Source of the DNA: Selaginella moellendorffii | Taxonomy: Eukaryota > Streptophyta > Lycopodiopsida > Selaginellales > Selaginellaceae | Direction: 5' to 3' | DNA length: 64,000 nt | NCBI RefSeq assembly: GCF_000143415.4 | Contig: NW_003314266.1 | Coordinates: 456,463-520,462 of the forward strand | Part shown: positions 22,011 to 34,976 of the stretch, in pieces | How the letters are laid out: each line of letters opens with the position of its first letter | Numbering within the stretch: position 1 is the stretch's first letter | Notes under the pieces: generated by a model | The model's database searches: none | What the model was told of the DNA's origin: nothing | The model's input: only the letters and a program-made list of their open reading frames with translations | Made by a program: the position numbers and the translations under genes

Positions 22011-23031
22011 CGAAACTACCCTAGGTGTCCGGCCCGAGCTCGGCCTCGGGCAGCTGGGCCACCCCAGGTGGCTGGCCTGCACTCCACCTCATTTGGTCGG
22101 GCCACCTGACGCGCCTATGTGATTCACTCCCGCCCGCTCAATCGCTCAACCGCCTTTGCGCTAGCTCTCTTGATCTCTCGCCTGCTGCACTCATGGTGCG
22201 AATAGTAACCTAATCTTGGCAGCTACCCTAACCCTAATCCTGATGGCTACCCTAACCCTAACTAATCTCTCATCCTGGCCATTCATTATGGATAACCTAA
22301 ATCTCAACCATCACAATATCTTTGATCTTATTTTATCTTATCGTTATTATTATATGTAAATTATGCTTCTTTATTTTGTATAGTTTAATGATGATATAAC
22401 TAGCACCTATCAACTTTTCTATTATTAGAGATATGATATTGTATTTTACAAATTATCTAGGAAGGATGCATTCTCATCAATATTTTGTACATATTTTGGA
22501 ACCCTTACAAGAACTTTAAAGAGTATAAATAAGGCACATTAAAATATGTTGTACTATATCCATCTATGAATGGATGAATCCTCATCCAGAAATTTATTTT
22601 GTGTTGTATTAGATCCTAAACAATAGGCACGTGTTTTAAATATCATTGAGCAGTGTTCACAATTATGGATAAAACTTGAGTTATACTACAAATCAAATAT
22701 GTCATTGAAGAATAAGATTTGACAAGATTTATTATCATCTACCACTTAAAATTTGACAACTTGACATATCACACGTGATGACAGTCAAATTGGATCTCTT
22801 GGTTTGATACGCTATAGTAGAATGTCATTACTGGGATCATTATTAACTATCAAACTTCACATGCTGAAAATCCTTCCTTGGATATATGTGTATACATGCA
22901 TCAGACATCATAATAGATGACAGTAATATTAATACTATCACACTTGCACATGTTAAATTTGCTATAGAATTTAAATTCATTTTGTATGTTGTCTTCTTAT
23001 TGCTCTATTTAAATTTCAATTATGTTTCACT
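22011..23031. other. AT-rich DNA without recognisable gene
   Basis: A short CCCTAACCCTAA-like patch at about 22228-22262 is the only notable feature. The rest is AT-rich and shows no supported ORF. Confidence 0.6.
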
Positions 23032-26000
23032 ATGGATTTTTACAAGTACCATAAAGAGAGAGAACTCCAAAACCTAATGAGAAGGATGAAGAGGCTTCTT
23101 TTCCATTTTCGAGATCACCCACCTCTTTCATTCTCTCAGAGTATTGTTTCTAAAAGTTTTTTATGTCGACATTTTGATTTTCGTCTTAGCTCTATTTCTT
23201 TAGAGGTTGTGATTTGCAACGACACCAGTATAGTTGCATACTTGGAGTTTCTTCTTTTTGGTGTAGGCGAGGGTGGACAACAATGGGATTTACAAAATTC
23301 CAAGTCGAAGGAGATTCGAGTTTTTGGATCTCCAGTTAAAATGCCAAAATGCACTCCAGCCAAAGTGAATGTGAAGCAAGAGTTAGTCGTTATCCTCTCG
23401 TCCTCTTTTAGTTCAAGTGGAGAAGTCATGCTAGTGTCGATGCTGAATTCACCAACTCCAGCTCCAACTTCAGCTCCAACTTTAGCAATATTCAAAGCTA
23501 TTAGCAATGCTTTCCAGTTTTCACGCCTCTCAATTGATGTGCACTTGTTTTTGTATAGGCTTGTGAGTGAGCTTCCATCCTCCTACAACGGCAACATTTT
23601 CTTCGAGCTACCACCTCTTGTCAGCAGCATAGGTTCCGAACAGAAGGGGATGGAAACCAAGTAAAATGTCCACAATTGGTGTAAGATCAAGACTACACAC
23701 TTCCAACATTTTGAAGGCACAATGTCTATAGTTCATTGAAGAAAGCATTTAGATTGTGTGGATGAAGCATGCAATCGAGACCACTATAGAAATTATATAT
23801 TTTCGAAGGGTTTGCAGTCAATCCTCCAGCTTATGACACCATTGCTGTTGGATTCAAGTGTCAATTCTACAAAAATACTCCTTTATGTCGTGCTATCTGC
23901 GAGGCCAAGATGTACTACTTTCTTCCATGGGATGGAGTGGCTGGAAGAGCTACAATGCATGTTGGCATACACATGCATCCAATGCAGGAAGGAATACAAA
24001 GAAGTTCTCTCAACTATTTCAAAGATGTTGTGCAAGAAGAGACTATAAGAAACTCATCTGCAATTCCGAAACATGTTCAGAAGACCGTCCTCAAGGATTT
24101 TATTGCAAACACTTTACTCAATTCAAGTTGTCAAAAGACTCAACTAAATGAGGCTAGCTAGGAAATTATATATTTTTCGAAGGGTCTGCAGTCAATCCTC
24201 CAGCCTGTGACACCATTGCTGTTGGATTCAAGTGTCGATTCTACAAAAATACTCCTTTATGTCATGCTATCTGCAAGGCCAAGATGTACTACTTTCTTCC
24301 ATGGGATGGAGTGTCTGGAAGAGTTGTAGTGCATGTTGGCACACATATGCATCCAATATAGGAAGGAATACAAAGAAGTTCTCTCAATTGTTTCAAAGAT
24401 GCTGTGCAAGAAGAGACTATAAGAAACTCATCTGCAACTCCGAAACATGTTCAGAAGACCGTCCTCAAGGATTTTATTGCAAACACTTTACTCAATTCAA
24501 GTTGTCAAAAGACTCAACTAAATGAGGCTAGCTAGGAAATTATATATTTTTCGAAGGGTCTGTAGTCAATCCTCCAGCCTGTGACACCATTGCTGTTGGA
24601 TTCAAGTGTCGATTCTACAAAAATACTCCTTTATGTCATGCTATCTGCAAGGCCAAGATGTACTACTTTCTTCCATGGGATGGAGTGTCTGGAAGAGTTG
24701 TAGTGCATGTTGGCACACATATGCATCCAATATAGGAAGGAATACAAAGAAGTTCTCTCAATTGTTTCAAAGATGCTGTGCAAGAAGAGACTATAAGAAA
24801 CTCATCTGCAACTCCGAAACATGTTCAGAAGACCGTCCTCAAGGATTTTATTGCAAACACTTTACTCAATTCAAGTTGTCAAAAGACTCAACTAAATGAG
24901 GCTAGCTTGCAAGACTTACTACGAAGAGTACAACTTGCACCTAGCTGGTGGGAAGTTATGATGTTCTAATAGGGACATCACTCTTTTCAGGTTGGTTTCT
25001 ATTTTTTTTCTCATTTTATTACCTCTTAATATTGCTCTTTCCATTAGGATCAACCACTTGAGGACCTCACATACACCCTAACTGTGAATCTCTCCGAAAG
25101 TAAGCACTGGAGTTGGTGTTCCTCTGAGGCAGGGAAAGGGATGATGAGTCTATATGAAGCCTATCTATCAAATTTGATATATGCTATAGAACAATCTTCA
25201 AAAGCGCTAGCATTCGAGGAAAGAAGATACATGGGAATAAGGCCTTCTATTGAGATGTTATATGATAGGATGAAGAGAAAATTAATTCCACCCACCCGAA
25301 AAATGGCAACTACAATTAAGGAAGTGGTCTGTGGCATATCTATGGAGTATATTCCCCGAGCTTCTATTGGTGATATAAAGATTGTTCACTCAAAGCATCG
25401 TTTTTCCTTTGTTGGGGAAGATGTTGGTATGAACCTTGGAGCGAAAAGCTTTCACAAGCCTGATGTCAAGTACCATTCTGCTCCAACACACCACTCTCAG
25501 ACCGAGCCACCTCAAGTGGCTGATGAAGAGAGTGCATCGCAACAGGTTAAAATTGCTTACTGTAGTGTGGAGCCGAAGCAATAGGCAATCCGACATGTGC
25601 CAGCAAAATTGAATGTAAAGTGTGTGGGGATGCTTTCGAGGGGCAAGTGTTGGGCCTGGATTCGTGGTGACAAACTTGCTTCTGTTCCAGCCCCATGTTT
25701 CTATGGGGAACAAAAGCAAGTAAGATTTTCGAAATGGTGCTACCTATATTGTTGCAACACCAACGCTAACCATATGAAGCGGCTTGAAGACACTATAGTG
25801 ACTAAACTTGATACAGTACCTAAAGAATGGCTAGTTGCTAATGGGGTCATGCTCACCTCGGATGAGATTGAAAACCTTGAGAAATCTGGTTTCAATCTTG
25901 AGAAGAGAGTTGGAGACATAAGTGATAGAACCAGGACTATTCCTACAGAGATGCACATGAGGCTAGCACGAAAACGTAAGGTAGTTAAATTTATTGGTAC

Positions 26001-26325
26001 CGTCTCCAAGCAAAAACATAGTAAAATAAACTTGGCTCAAACACTTGAGTGTGAGATTCTCTCCACGAAGTACATCACTGCACTTGCAAAGGAGTACATA
26101 GTCAAAACAGAGGGTGGAGAGTACACAATTGCCATTCACAACTTTTCTTTTTGCATGTGTCCAGACTTTACAAAGTGCGAGGAACATAGGAAGGTATATA
26201 CTCCTTGCAAGCATATGTACTACATCTTCATCAACATTTTGCACCAGGATCCTAAAGTGGATATTCATATACACCAAGCAAGCCTTACTATTGCTGAGTT
26301 GGAGAAAACTTTTGGAGCTAACTAG
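23032..26325 (+). pseudogene. Decayed transposon protein with SWIM zinc finger
   Basis: A 210-codon ORF (23032-23664, family unknown) is followed by a triplicated segment and then a long frame. The frame 25084-26325 is open except for one TAG at 25582-25584. Its C-terminal part has CMCPDF ... CKHMYY, the CxC...CxH pattern of a SWIM finger, as in MULE-type transposases and host proteins derived from them. The triplicated part reads in one frame as YKNTPLCHAICKAKMYYFLP.. then HVGTHMHP, which looks like a zinc- or DNA-binding module. No catalytic acids could be assigned. It is probably a dead transposon gene. Confidence 0.55.
23787..24908 (+). repeat. 374-bp segment present three times in tandem
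   Basis: Units start near 23787, 24161 and 24535 (exact 374-bp spacing). Units 2 and 3 look almost identical; unit 1 is more diverged. Each ends with 'aaatgaggctagct'. In each of the later units the module has the same in-frame TAG after HMHPI, so that stop predates the last duplication. Confidence 0.9.
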
Positions 26326-27430
26326 ATTTCTCCAACACTATTGATGTTTATTCTCTATCAATAAAACTTATTATACTTTATATAATTAATAAAAAAGTGC
26401 TTTTTTATTTCACTTTTCATTTTATATGCTTCTGAGTGTTCTTTTTGCAATACTGCCCATAGTACTCATGTGTCTCCATTTCTATCTTTACCATCTCAAA
26501 AAAAAATTTATGGTAGTTTTTCCAGTGTGTGATGTTGTAGTGTGTCACAAGAGCATATATACCATCATACTGACCATTGCCATTGTTTCCACCAGATGCT
26601 AAAAAACATATGGGGCATTTCTTGAATGTGGTAGAATTGCACTTTTCTAAAACAAATAAAAAGGCATTCTTTTTCACCCAATTTGTTACACCCTTTGTCA
26701 TTGCATTTATCTCCAACTCATGATCACTATCCTTGCTATCCTCTCTTTCATTCTTTTATGTGGTTTGGTTATACTATGCAATGGGATAGTTATTGCATCT
26801 TCTAGCCTTTGAACCCTAGGAAGAAAGATTGTAAGAGTTAAAATTACTAACACTAAAACCTAGATATTTATGTGTATTTCCCTTTTTTCGAATGAGAGTG
26901 TGAATGAAGATTTCTAAATTCTAGACAATATGCTATAACAAACCCCTCAAGAATGTATTTTAGAACAAAACCAAGTCTTTCTTTTATATGCAATAAGTTT
27001 ACATTAACAATTTTTTTTTTCCTTTGAAACAGTTATATAGCTTTACATAGAATCTTATTTCAAATTTAATAATTTTTTAGTTTTGACAAGCCTGACATTT
27101 ACTAGCCAAAAAGCATAGAGTACAAATTTAAAGAAGTGATAAGAATGCTCTTTTTGCAAACATTTTATTTTATATTCTAACAAACGTCCCTATCATTACA
27201 TGTGGTAAATATTTAAATTATTAGAACAAGAAGTGTCCTTTAGAACTTTTTTATCTATATAATATATAGAGAGTTATGAAATTATTAGGTTCGCCATAAC
27301 CTTAAAATTTTAAAGTTTATAATTTTTGTACTAAATTATAATTGAAAATTGAGCTCAATTCGTGAGCTCAACTCTTCAGCTTGTGAGCTTAAGTATGGTC
27401 TGTGCTCTAAATTGTGAATTTGGACACGAG
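26326..27430. other. AT-rich DNA without recognisable gene
   Basis: Mostly AT-rich with long T/A runs. An open frame at 26417-26716 on the minus strand shows no family signature. Confidence 0.5.
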
Positions 27431-27935
27431 ATGAACACCATTGTGTTTAGGATCATCTCTACATTCCGTAAATATGCCAAATTAACAAATCTAGACACTT
27501 TCCATAGATAGCAATTAAAATTGAACAATACTAACACAAGGTGTATGATAGTGAAGGTGTTTAGCATACACAATAAGCTATCATTTGACAATGTTAAAGG
27601 ACTAATCTCAATATGTGAGGGTTCTTGTCAAGCTAATGCAAGATAAAGCAAAAAAGAACTAAAAGTTAGGTTGAGTATACTCAATAAGAAACACATAGGA
27701 GTTCCTATTTTATATCCATCTGGCTAAGTACAAGTGCTAAGCCCAGTTTACTAACACTTGAATAAAAGGGGCTGATAAAGGGAATGAACAATATCAACTT
27801 CCTACCATCATGGTAGTAAGGAAAGAATATAAAAAAGGACTAGCTGACAGATAACTTTCGATACCCATAGTCACTTTTTTGATAATGGCTATAGATAGGG
27901 ATTTGGTAGGAACTAAAAAAGAGACATTGGGGAAG
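27430..27935. repeat. LTR-like repeat related to 55480-55860
   Basis: Both places share, in order, 'gtatgatagYgaaRgtgttt', 'aagctatcat', 'ggactaRactcaatat', 'cttcYtRccRt..tggYagtaaggaaag' and 'ctttcgatacc'. This is a dispersed repeat, probably an LTR fragment of a second family. Confidence 0.5.
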
Positions 27936-27939
27936 TGTA

Positions 27940-28536
27940 GTATACCCTATCTCTCTTTTCTTAAGTGAACTGGAAAAGGGGTAATTGCTTGATAAAAGAG
28001 CCCTTAGTGCTTATTTTATCCCTATTTTTCTTCCAAAGTTTCAAGGATTTACAGTGACAATATATCCAAATCTCATCCCATAATCACATGCGCTACCCTC
28101 ACCCCCCCCTTCAGAGATGTCAATGTCCTCATTGACTATTGACTAACAACCCCTTTTTAGCCAAGAAGAATTAAGATCTTCATTTCCGCACTTAATTTAC
28201 CAATCCTTCCATTGTGTAGATCAGCTATTCTATGTAAGGAAACTAGTCATCCACCTGTACCATAGTCCCACAATGGATACCTTCATCCATGGATACTCCA
28301 CACAAGAGGAAGGACATACACATGGATGCTCAATACATATAATTTTAAATTTAGGGGTAGGAATATACCTTGCTCAAGGGTATATTATATTTTTAAATAG
28401 CCACTAACTAATGGGAATTGAACTCGTGCCATTGGCTCTAATACCACATGTAACACACCCTATCTCTTTTCTCTTAAGCCAACTGGAAAAGGGGCAATTA
28501 CTAACCCTTAGTGGCTATTTTATCCCCATTTATCGA
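27940..28536 (-). mobile_element. TRIM-like miniature LTR element, copy A
   Basis: Terminal repeats start TGTAGTATACCCTATCTC (27940) and TGTAACACACCCTATCTC (about 28449; the right copy is truncated near 28536). The short internal part has a G-rich polypurine tract (reverse complement of cacccccccctt, about 28100-28112) next to one repeat and a tRNA-iMet primer site (reverse complement TGGTATTAGAGC, about 28437-28448) next to the other. There is no coding capacity. This layout fits a TRIM in minus orientation. Confidence 0.65.
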
Positions 28537-28639
28537 TATCAAACCATTGACAAATGTTGGCTAGGTACCAAGGATGGAAAGGGTAATACATGCTGGTTTT
28601 ACTTTGTAAAATATTTTATCATTAGATGAGAACATCGAA

Positions 28640-29400
28640 CTTTATTTATAATGGTGGAGTTGTGAGATATAAAATCTCTAGGCCCCAAAGAGGAACCGAA
28701 AGGGTGCCATGTGGTAGTGGTTGAGGTGAAAGCCAAATGAGTGTAACATGTTTGGACTAAAAACTCCGACTTGAAAAGTCGAGAGTGAAAGTGGAACTCC
28801 CAATAAAGGGCTTAAGGAACAAGCTCAAAGCGAGCAATAAGTGAGTCTCTAGAACATGGATACAAGAGGACCAACACATGACATATGGAAATGTCAAGAT
28901 GGACCCGAGATGGAGTCCAAGATAGAGTTTAAGATAGACCCAAGATGGAGTTCAAAATAGAGTCCGAGATGGAGTCCGAAATGGACTTAAGATGGAATCC
29001 GAAATGGAGTCCGAGATGGACCCAAGATGGAGTCCGAGATAGAGTCCGAGATGGAGTTCGAGATGGACCCGAGATGGACCTGAGATGGAGTCTGAGATGG
29101 AGTCCGAAATGGACCCGAGATGGAGTCCGAGATGGAGTCTGAGATGGACCCGAGATGGACCTAAGATGGACTCCATGTTAGGTCCATCTTAGACTCCATC
29201 TCAGACTCCATTTCGGGTCCATCTCAACACTTTCATGTGTCATGTATTGGTCCTCTTGTGTTACTTTTCTAGAGACTCGCTTATTGCTTGCTTCATTCTC
29301 ATTCCTTGAGCACTTCATTGAGAGTTTCACTTTTGCTCTCGACTTTTTAAGTTGGAGCTTTTAGTTTAAACGTGTTACTAATGAAGAGTATGTCTGCATC
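28640..29400. repeat. Inverted LTR segments around a GGAGTCCGAGATGG minisatellite
   Basis: The 20802-20995 LTR segment recurs inverted at 28640-28905 and in direct orientation at 29226-29390. Between them is a 12-mer minisatellite (28900-29225: 'gagatggagtcc', 'gagatggaccc'). The whole is a large imperfect palindrome. Confidence 0.75.
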
Positions 29401-31340
29401 AATCAAAAAATTAAGCATAATAAAGCCACGGTCAACAAATGATCACTAAACGATCCTCCATAAATCTATCTATAGCAGGACGTAACTCACTTTATAATAA
29501 GCACAAGAAGAATCATCAATGATCAATATATTCCAATTCAAAACCAACAAGGATTCAAACATTTCAATATTGATCACTAACTCTTCATCTCGTAAAGCTA
29601 ACATAGTCCATGACTGAATCACTTTTCAAGGAAAAGCCAAAGCTCAACCCTTACTAAATAATCTTGTCTAGATTGCAACTAACTCAAACCTGCCACTCAG
29701 CTCGTTTGAACACTAACATAGTTGCTAACTAGCAAATGCACGAATGCCAATAACACAAAGCTATAGCTAAATCATCAACACTATCTTTATCGAGACTAAT
29801 GAAACTCGACATCAATCTTTCGGAGAGACATTTCATTTCACTCAAATCTCAACATCAATAATGTCAACAACAAAGCATCACTTAAATGCCATCAACACCA
29901 TAACAAAGCTAAAAGAAAGCACGAATGAATCACCACTCAAAACTCCCTAACAACTAAGCTAACTGAAGTCAAAGGTACTTTAGTCAGTATCTAAGACTAA
30001 TCCTTCAACAAAACTCAGTTATAGATAACACTTTATCAAGGAATGAATCACCATATCTAAGACTCAATGAAATCCAACACTATGAACTAAACGCAACCAA
30101 ATGATATCAACAAAGGTAGAATCATTATGTCAACATGGAAAAACCATGCAAGTCTAACAACATGATCCTCCACAACACCATCCTGTAAAGCAAGTCTATC
30201 ACTAACAAATCTTCATCGAGTGAAGCAAGTGTCAATAGTCCTTTACGAAGCCTACAAGTAATCATTAATTCGCAAAACAACTAACAATCACTTTTCAACT
30301 TGCCTTCACAAAACCCAAACACTAAACTCATGCCATTGAGTTATATACTTATCCAACATGAACATAATATCCCAGGCACGAGATAAAGGTTCATGGACAA
30401 GCATAAACTAAATGACTACTCAAATCCAACTCAACCGCAATAAGCTCACTAATGCATTTAGCCAACAGCTTTAAGCATGCCTTGAAGAGGCTAGCTATGC
30501 ATGATCAACACTCAGTCAAAACTAAAGTGAAGACCATGATATGGACTCATATTGGTACACAACCTCTTCATAGATAAAGCTATAATACAAGTACTAACAT
30601 CTCAACCTCAAATAACTAAATTGGACTTCACCATTTTCAGCCAAGGCTCAAAGCCACCAAGACTAAGTCAAGATCAATGAGACCTCACTACTCTCATAGA
30701 GTCTAATGAAATGCAAGGTGCAATTTGCCACCAAGCATAATGTTACAGAAGAAAGGCACAAGGGTCACTTTTCTAGAAAAGCGCAATAGCCACTTTTCTA
30801 CACCAACTCCAGACTTTATCCAACTCAATTGCTTTAGCCCCAAAAGTTAGCATCCCTTTCAGGCCGCATTATACAAATTATCTACTAAGGTTTATGCTAA
30901 CTGAAGTCAACTCTAACCCCTTCACTAGTTTGTATTAGCTTATGAAAACAGAATGGTTTTTGGGCTATTGAAGACTTGAGTTGCAATGCTCAATTCTTTT
31001 CTAGGGAACCTTGCTATTACTCCTTGAGTAGTTTGGTGTTGAATTAATTTTGAGTTTGGTCAGAAAAAGAGTGGCATGAGCTTGTCCGTGTTGTGAACAA
31101 AAGTTAGTGGTGTTGGGAATTATAAGTCTTTATCGGTAGAGTGTGGTATTTATGTTGCATTTTGTCAAATCAAGTTGGCACTTGATGCTCATATAAACCT
31201 TTAAAGTAATGACATGGGTGTTTCTTGTGGTATTACTCAATTGATGATCAAGTCATTGTAATATTTATATCATATCCATGTGATAATGAGCAATGTGTTT
31301 ACGAAGTTGCTTGGTTAAATGTGTAAGGAACCAACTCCCC
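29400..31340. other. Non-coding stretch
   Basis: About 1.9 kb with many short 'caactaa/ctcaa/aacatc' words and no supported ORF. It probably belongs to a decayed repeat. Confidence 0.5.
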
Positions 31341-31372
31341 GAGGTGTCGTAGACTAAAGGATCCCCGAAAGC

Positions 31373-31720
31373 ATGACCGAAATGATAAAGAGTTCATTGA
31401 ATGGGACCGAGTTTGAGATCGAGTCCAAGACCGACTCTGAGATCGAGTTCAAGATAGAGTCCAGGATCAAGTCTGAGGCCGACTTCGAGACTAAGTTCGA
31501 GACCAAGTTTGAGACCGAATTCGAGACAGAGTCCGAGATCCGAGATTGGGTCCGAGACCGAGTCCGAGGTCAAGTCTGAGATTGGGTCCGAGGTCGAGTC
31601 CGAGATCGAGTCCGAGACCGAGTCCGAGACCGAGTCCGAAGATGGGTCCAAGATCGAGTTCGAGATCGAGTCCGAGATCGAGTTCGAGATCGAGTCCAAG
31701 ACCGAATCTAAGTACTAATA
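31373..31720. repeat. GAGACCGAGTCC/GAGATCGAGTCC minisatellite
   Basis: A third locus of the Glu-Ser/Asp-Ser-type 12-mer, here on the opposite strand to 20326-20810. The flank 'gtgaaagcccaaagc..tgtctcccag' (about 31730-31760) matches the flank near 20290-20325 in reverse complement, so it comes from the same LTR family. Confidence 0.85.
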
Positions 31721-31987
31721 CAGGTCGAGGGGTGAAAGCCCAAAGCATGTGTCTCCCAGGGGGGAGTCAATGATACTTTGTATTCTTTGAGTATTTTTTG
31801 TAAGTTGTTTAGCATTCTGTTTGTAATCTTTGATGGTTATATGTTATCATTGACTTTTATTGATGATACACTTGCTCTTGAATTTTGTTAGATAGTAAAT
31901 CCTATGTTTTCCAACTATAGTGATCTTAGTGGTTCCTTTACTTTAATACTGGTTTATCGGATGATAACTTACTTGGAATACTTTGTG

Positions 31988-32551
31988 NNNNNNNNNNNNN
32001 NNNNNNNNNNNNNNNNNNNNNNNNNNNNNNNNNNNNNNNNNNNNNNNNNNNNNNNNNNNNNNNNNNNNNNNNNNNNNNNNNNNNNNNNNNNNNNNNNNNN
32101 NNNNNNNNNNNNNNNNNNNNNNNNNNNNNNNNNNNNNNNNNNNNNNNNNNNNNNNNNNNNNNNNNNNNNNNNNNNNNNNNNNNNNNNNNNNNNNNNNNNN
32201 NNNNNNNNNNNNNNNNNNNNNNNNNNNNNNNNNNNNNNNNNNNNNNNNNNNNNNNNNNNNNNNNNNNNNNNNNNNNNNNNNNNNNNNNNNNNNNNNNNNN
32301 NNNNNNNNNNNNNNNNNNNNNNNNNNNNNNNNNNNNNNNNNNNNNNNNNNNNNNNNNNNNNNNNNNNNNNNNNNNNNNNNNNNNNNNNNNNNNNNNNNNN
32401 NNNNNNNNNNNNNNNNNNNNNNNNNNNNNNNNNNNNNNNNNNNNNNNNNNNNNNNNNNNNNNNNNNNNNNNNNNNNNNNNNNNNNNNNNNNNNNNNNNNN
32501 NNNNNNNNNNNNNNNNNNNNNNNNNNNNNNNNNNNNNNNNNNNNNNNNNNN
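31988..32551. other. Assembly gap (564 N)
   Basis: Run of N; it removes the left end of the TRIM copy that follows. Confidence 0.99.
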
Positions 32552-33215
32552 CCCCCAAGTTTCCCTTTAAGCCAACTGAAAAATGGGCAATTGTTTGATG
32601 AGAGAGCCCTTAGTGGCTATTTTAGCCCCATTTATCCCTCAATGTTCAAGGATCCACAGTGACAGTATATTCAAATCTCATCCCATGATCACATGCGCTA
32701 CACTCACCCCCCCTTCAAAGATGTCAATGTCCTCATTGACTATTGACTAACAACCCCTATTGAGCCAAGGGGAATCAACACCTCCATTTCCACACTGAAT
32801 CTACCAATCCTTCCATTGTGTAGATCAGCTATTCCATGTGAGGCAACTAGTCATCCACCCGTACCACATTCCCACGGTGGATACCTTCGTCCATGGATAC
32901 TCGACACAAGAGGAAGGACGTACACATGGATGCCCAATATGTACGATTTTAATTTTAGGGGTAGGAATATACTTTACTCAAAGGTATATTATATTTTAAG
33001 TAACCACTAATCAATGGGAATCAAACCCGTGCCATTTGCTCCGATACCAACTGTAGTGCACCCTATCTCTCTCCCTTTAAGCCAACTGGAAAAGGGGCAA
33101 TTGCTTGATGAGAGAGCCCTTAGTGGCTATTTTATCCCCATTTATCCCCCAAGGTTCCAAGGATCCACGGTGACAGTATATCTAAATCTCATCCATGATC
33201 ACATGTGCTATAAAC
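32552..33215 (-). mobile_element. TRIM-like miniature LTR element, copy B
   Basis: It has the same organisation as copy A: part of one terminal repeat after the gap, the polypurine complement 'cacccccccttc' (about 32706-32717), an internal region, a primer site complement GCTCCGATACCA (about 33040-33051), then a full right terminal repeat from TGTAGTGCACCC (about 33053) to about 33212. It is about 85-90% similar to copy A by eye. Confidence 0.65.
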
Positions 33216-34216
33216 TGTTCCAAGTCGTTCAGTGCTCATGTCCTTTCGCTCCTTAGGCTATATGCTCGAGAGTCGTTCCATGCTCCAGTGCCATCGCTCT
33301 TTGGCTCCATGTTTGGGAGTTTGGCACCGTTCCTTCGTTTAGTGGCCCTAGGCTTTGAAACTTAAGTTCCACACCATTGTCCTTTGAACATATGGTATGT
33401 GTCACATGGCATGTGACATGTGGCACATGGAGGGTTTAGGTTCTGCTTCGTGATTATCCTATGGTAATTCACCATAAGATAAAGGGTAAAAACCACATGT
33501 GTTACATTTAGTATCAAAGGATGAGTCTCACCGAGTACTATCCAATGAGATTGGGCAATTAATCTTGTTGCATATGCAGAAATGAAAATAGTGATCCGAA
33601 TGGGTACATGTTGGGTGCTAAGACTTTGCAATGGTTCCTTCAGTATGGATTTTGGTTACCTTTCTGTACAATATTACATGAGCTTGCTCTTGGGCTCATA
33701 AGAAGGATTGAGTTGTTCCATATGCACGAGTTTACGCTTAGACTCGTGAGTGAGGCACATTAGCAACTCAAGGTCACGCTTTGAGTTGGCAGGATTAATA
33801 TTAACCCATCGGTGGTTCCATGAGTTGTTCCATGTACCGTGGGTGAAAGTAAACCTCCCCTAGGTTTGCTATGAGTGGCAAATAGGTTGGTCCATAGCTG
33901 TTTAGCACAGCACTAATGGATCCTTCCTAGGCATGATTATGAGTGAACCAACCAAGACTGTAGGGATTAGTCTATTGGTTTGAGTAGTCATTGCCGTGCT
34001 CTCTCATAAACTTTTCTTGGATTGAAATAAAGGTAGTGCAAACACAGGGTTGAGGTTTGGTCAAAGATGAGATCAAAAAGAGAGTCACCAGGGACGAAAG
34101 ATCAATTTGTATGGAGGGTTTAGGTTCTACTTTGTGGTTATCCTATGGTAATTCACTATAAGATAAAGGGTAAAAACCACGTGCACTACATATGGTATCA
34201 GAGCTGGGATAGTGCT

Positions 34217-34789
34217 ATGGAAAGAAAGCCATCCATCCATGAGTTTGATGGAGAAGGGTTTGAGGGATTCAAGATCCATCTTGAATCCTATCTCTTGTTT
34301 CATGGTTTATTGGGGACTGTAGATGGGATAGAGTCATCACCAACTCTAAGCTCTAGTGCTGCTAAGGTGTGTGATTGGAACCTTTGGGATTCCAAGGCTA
34401 AAGGGAGTATTGCGATATGCTTGTCCTTAAATGTTCTCTTTGCTACCCTATCGATTCCAAAGTCCACTACAGCAAAGCTCTAAAAGTGGTTGAGTGACAC
34501 CTACGGCATCAAGAGTGAAATGGATGTCTTCAACATCTATTCACAAATGGAGTCCTTAAGGCTAGAGGAAAATAGCAGTATCCAAACTCACACTGCCAAG
34601 CTCCAAGGCTTTTTCACACAACTTGCAGCTACTAGGGCGAAGCACTGTCTCGCGGATGAGCAGCAAAGGCTGCGGCTCTACAGGTCCTTGCTAGCTAGCT
34701 GGAAGAATGTAGTTGAGAGCTTGCTTCTCCAACCATGGATGACTTGGGCAAATGCCGTGAGGAGTCTTCACAACATTGAGGCCATGTAA
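34217..34789 (+). pseudogene. Copia gag
   Basis: The ATG at 34217 opens MERKPSIHEFDGEGFEGFK, then LESYL and the WNLWDSKAKGSI block typical of copia Gag (UBN2-like). A TAA replaces a codon at 34481-34483, after which the same protein continues (WLSDTYGIKSEMDVFNI... LADEQQRLRLYRSL). Shortly downstream (about 34921-34975) a degenerate zinc knuckle CAHCLEMSHW remains. Confidence 0.8.
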
Positions 34790-34976
34790 AGTGAGAGAGT
34801 AGAAATGCTGCAGCCTATGTATGCTTTGCAAGCTTCTGGTGATGCCAAGGTGGCAAAACCACATGCAGCTGCAAATGCCCAGAAAGGGCAAAATTCCATG
34901 GCATCTAGGCATGCCAAGCCTAGACTTCCCAAGAATCAGTGCGCTCACTGCTTGGAGATGAGCCATTGGCTCAAGA

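Noticed and set aside
21649-22122. Frames with GRGYLNNL or VIQITSAP repeats
   Set aside because: By-product of the 95-bp tandem array, which is open on both strands.
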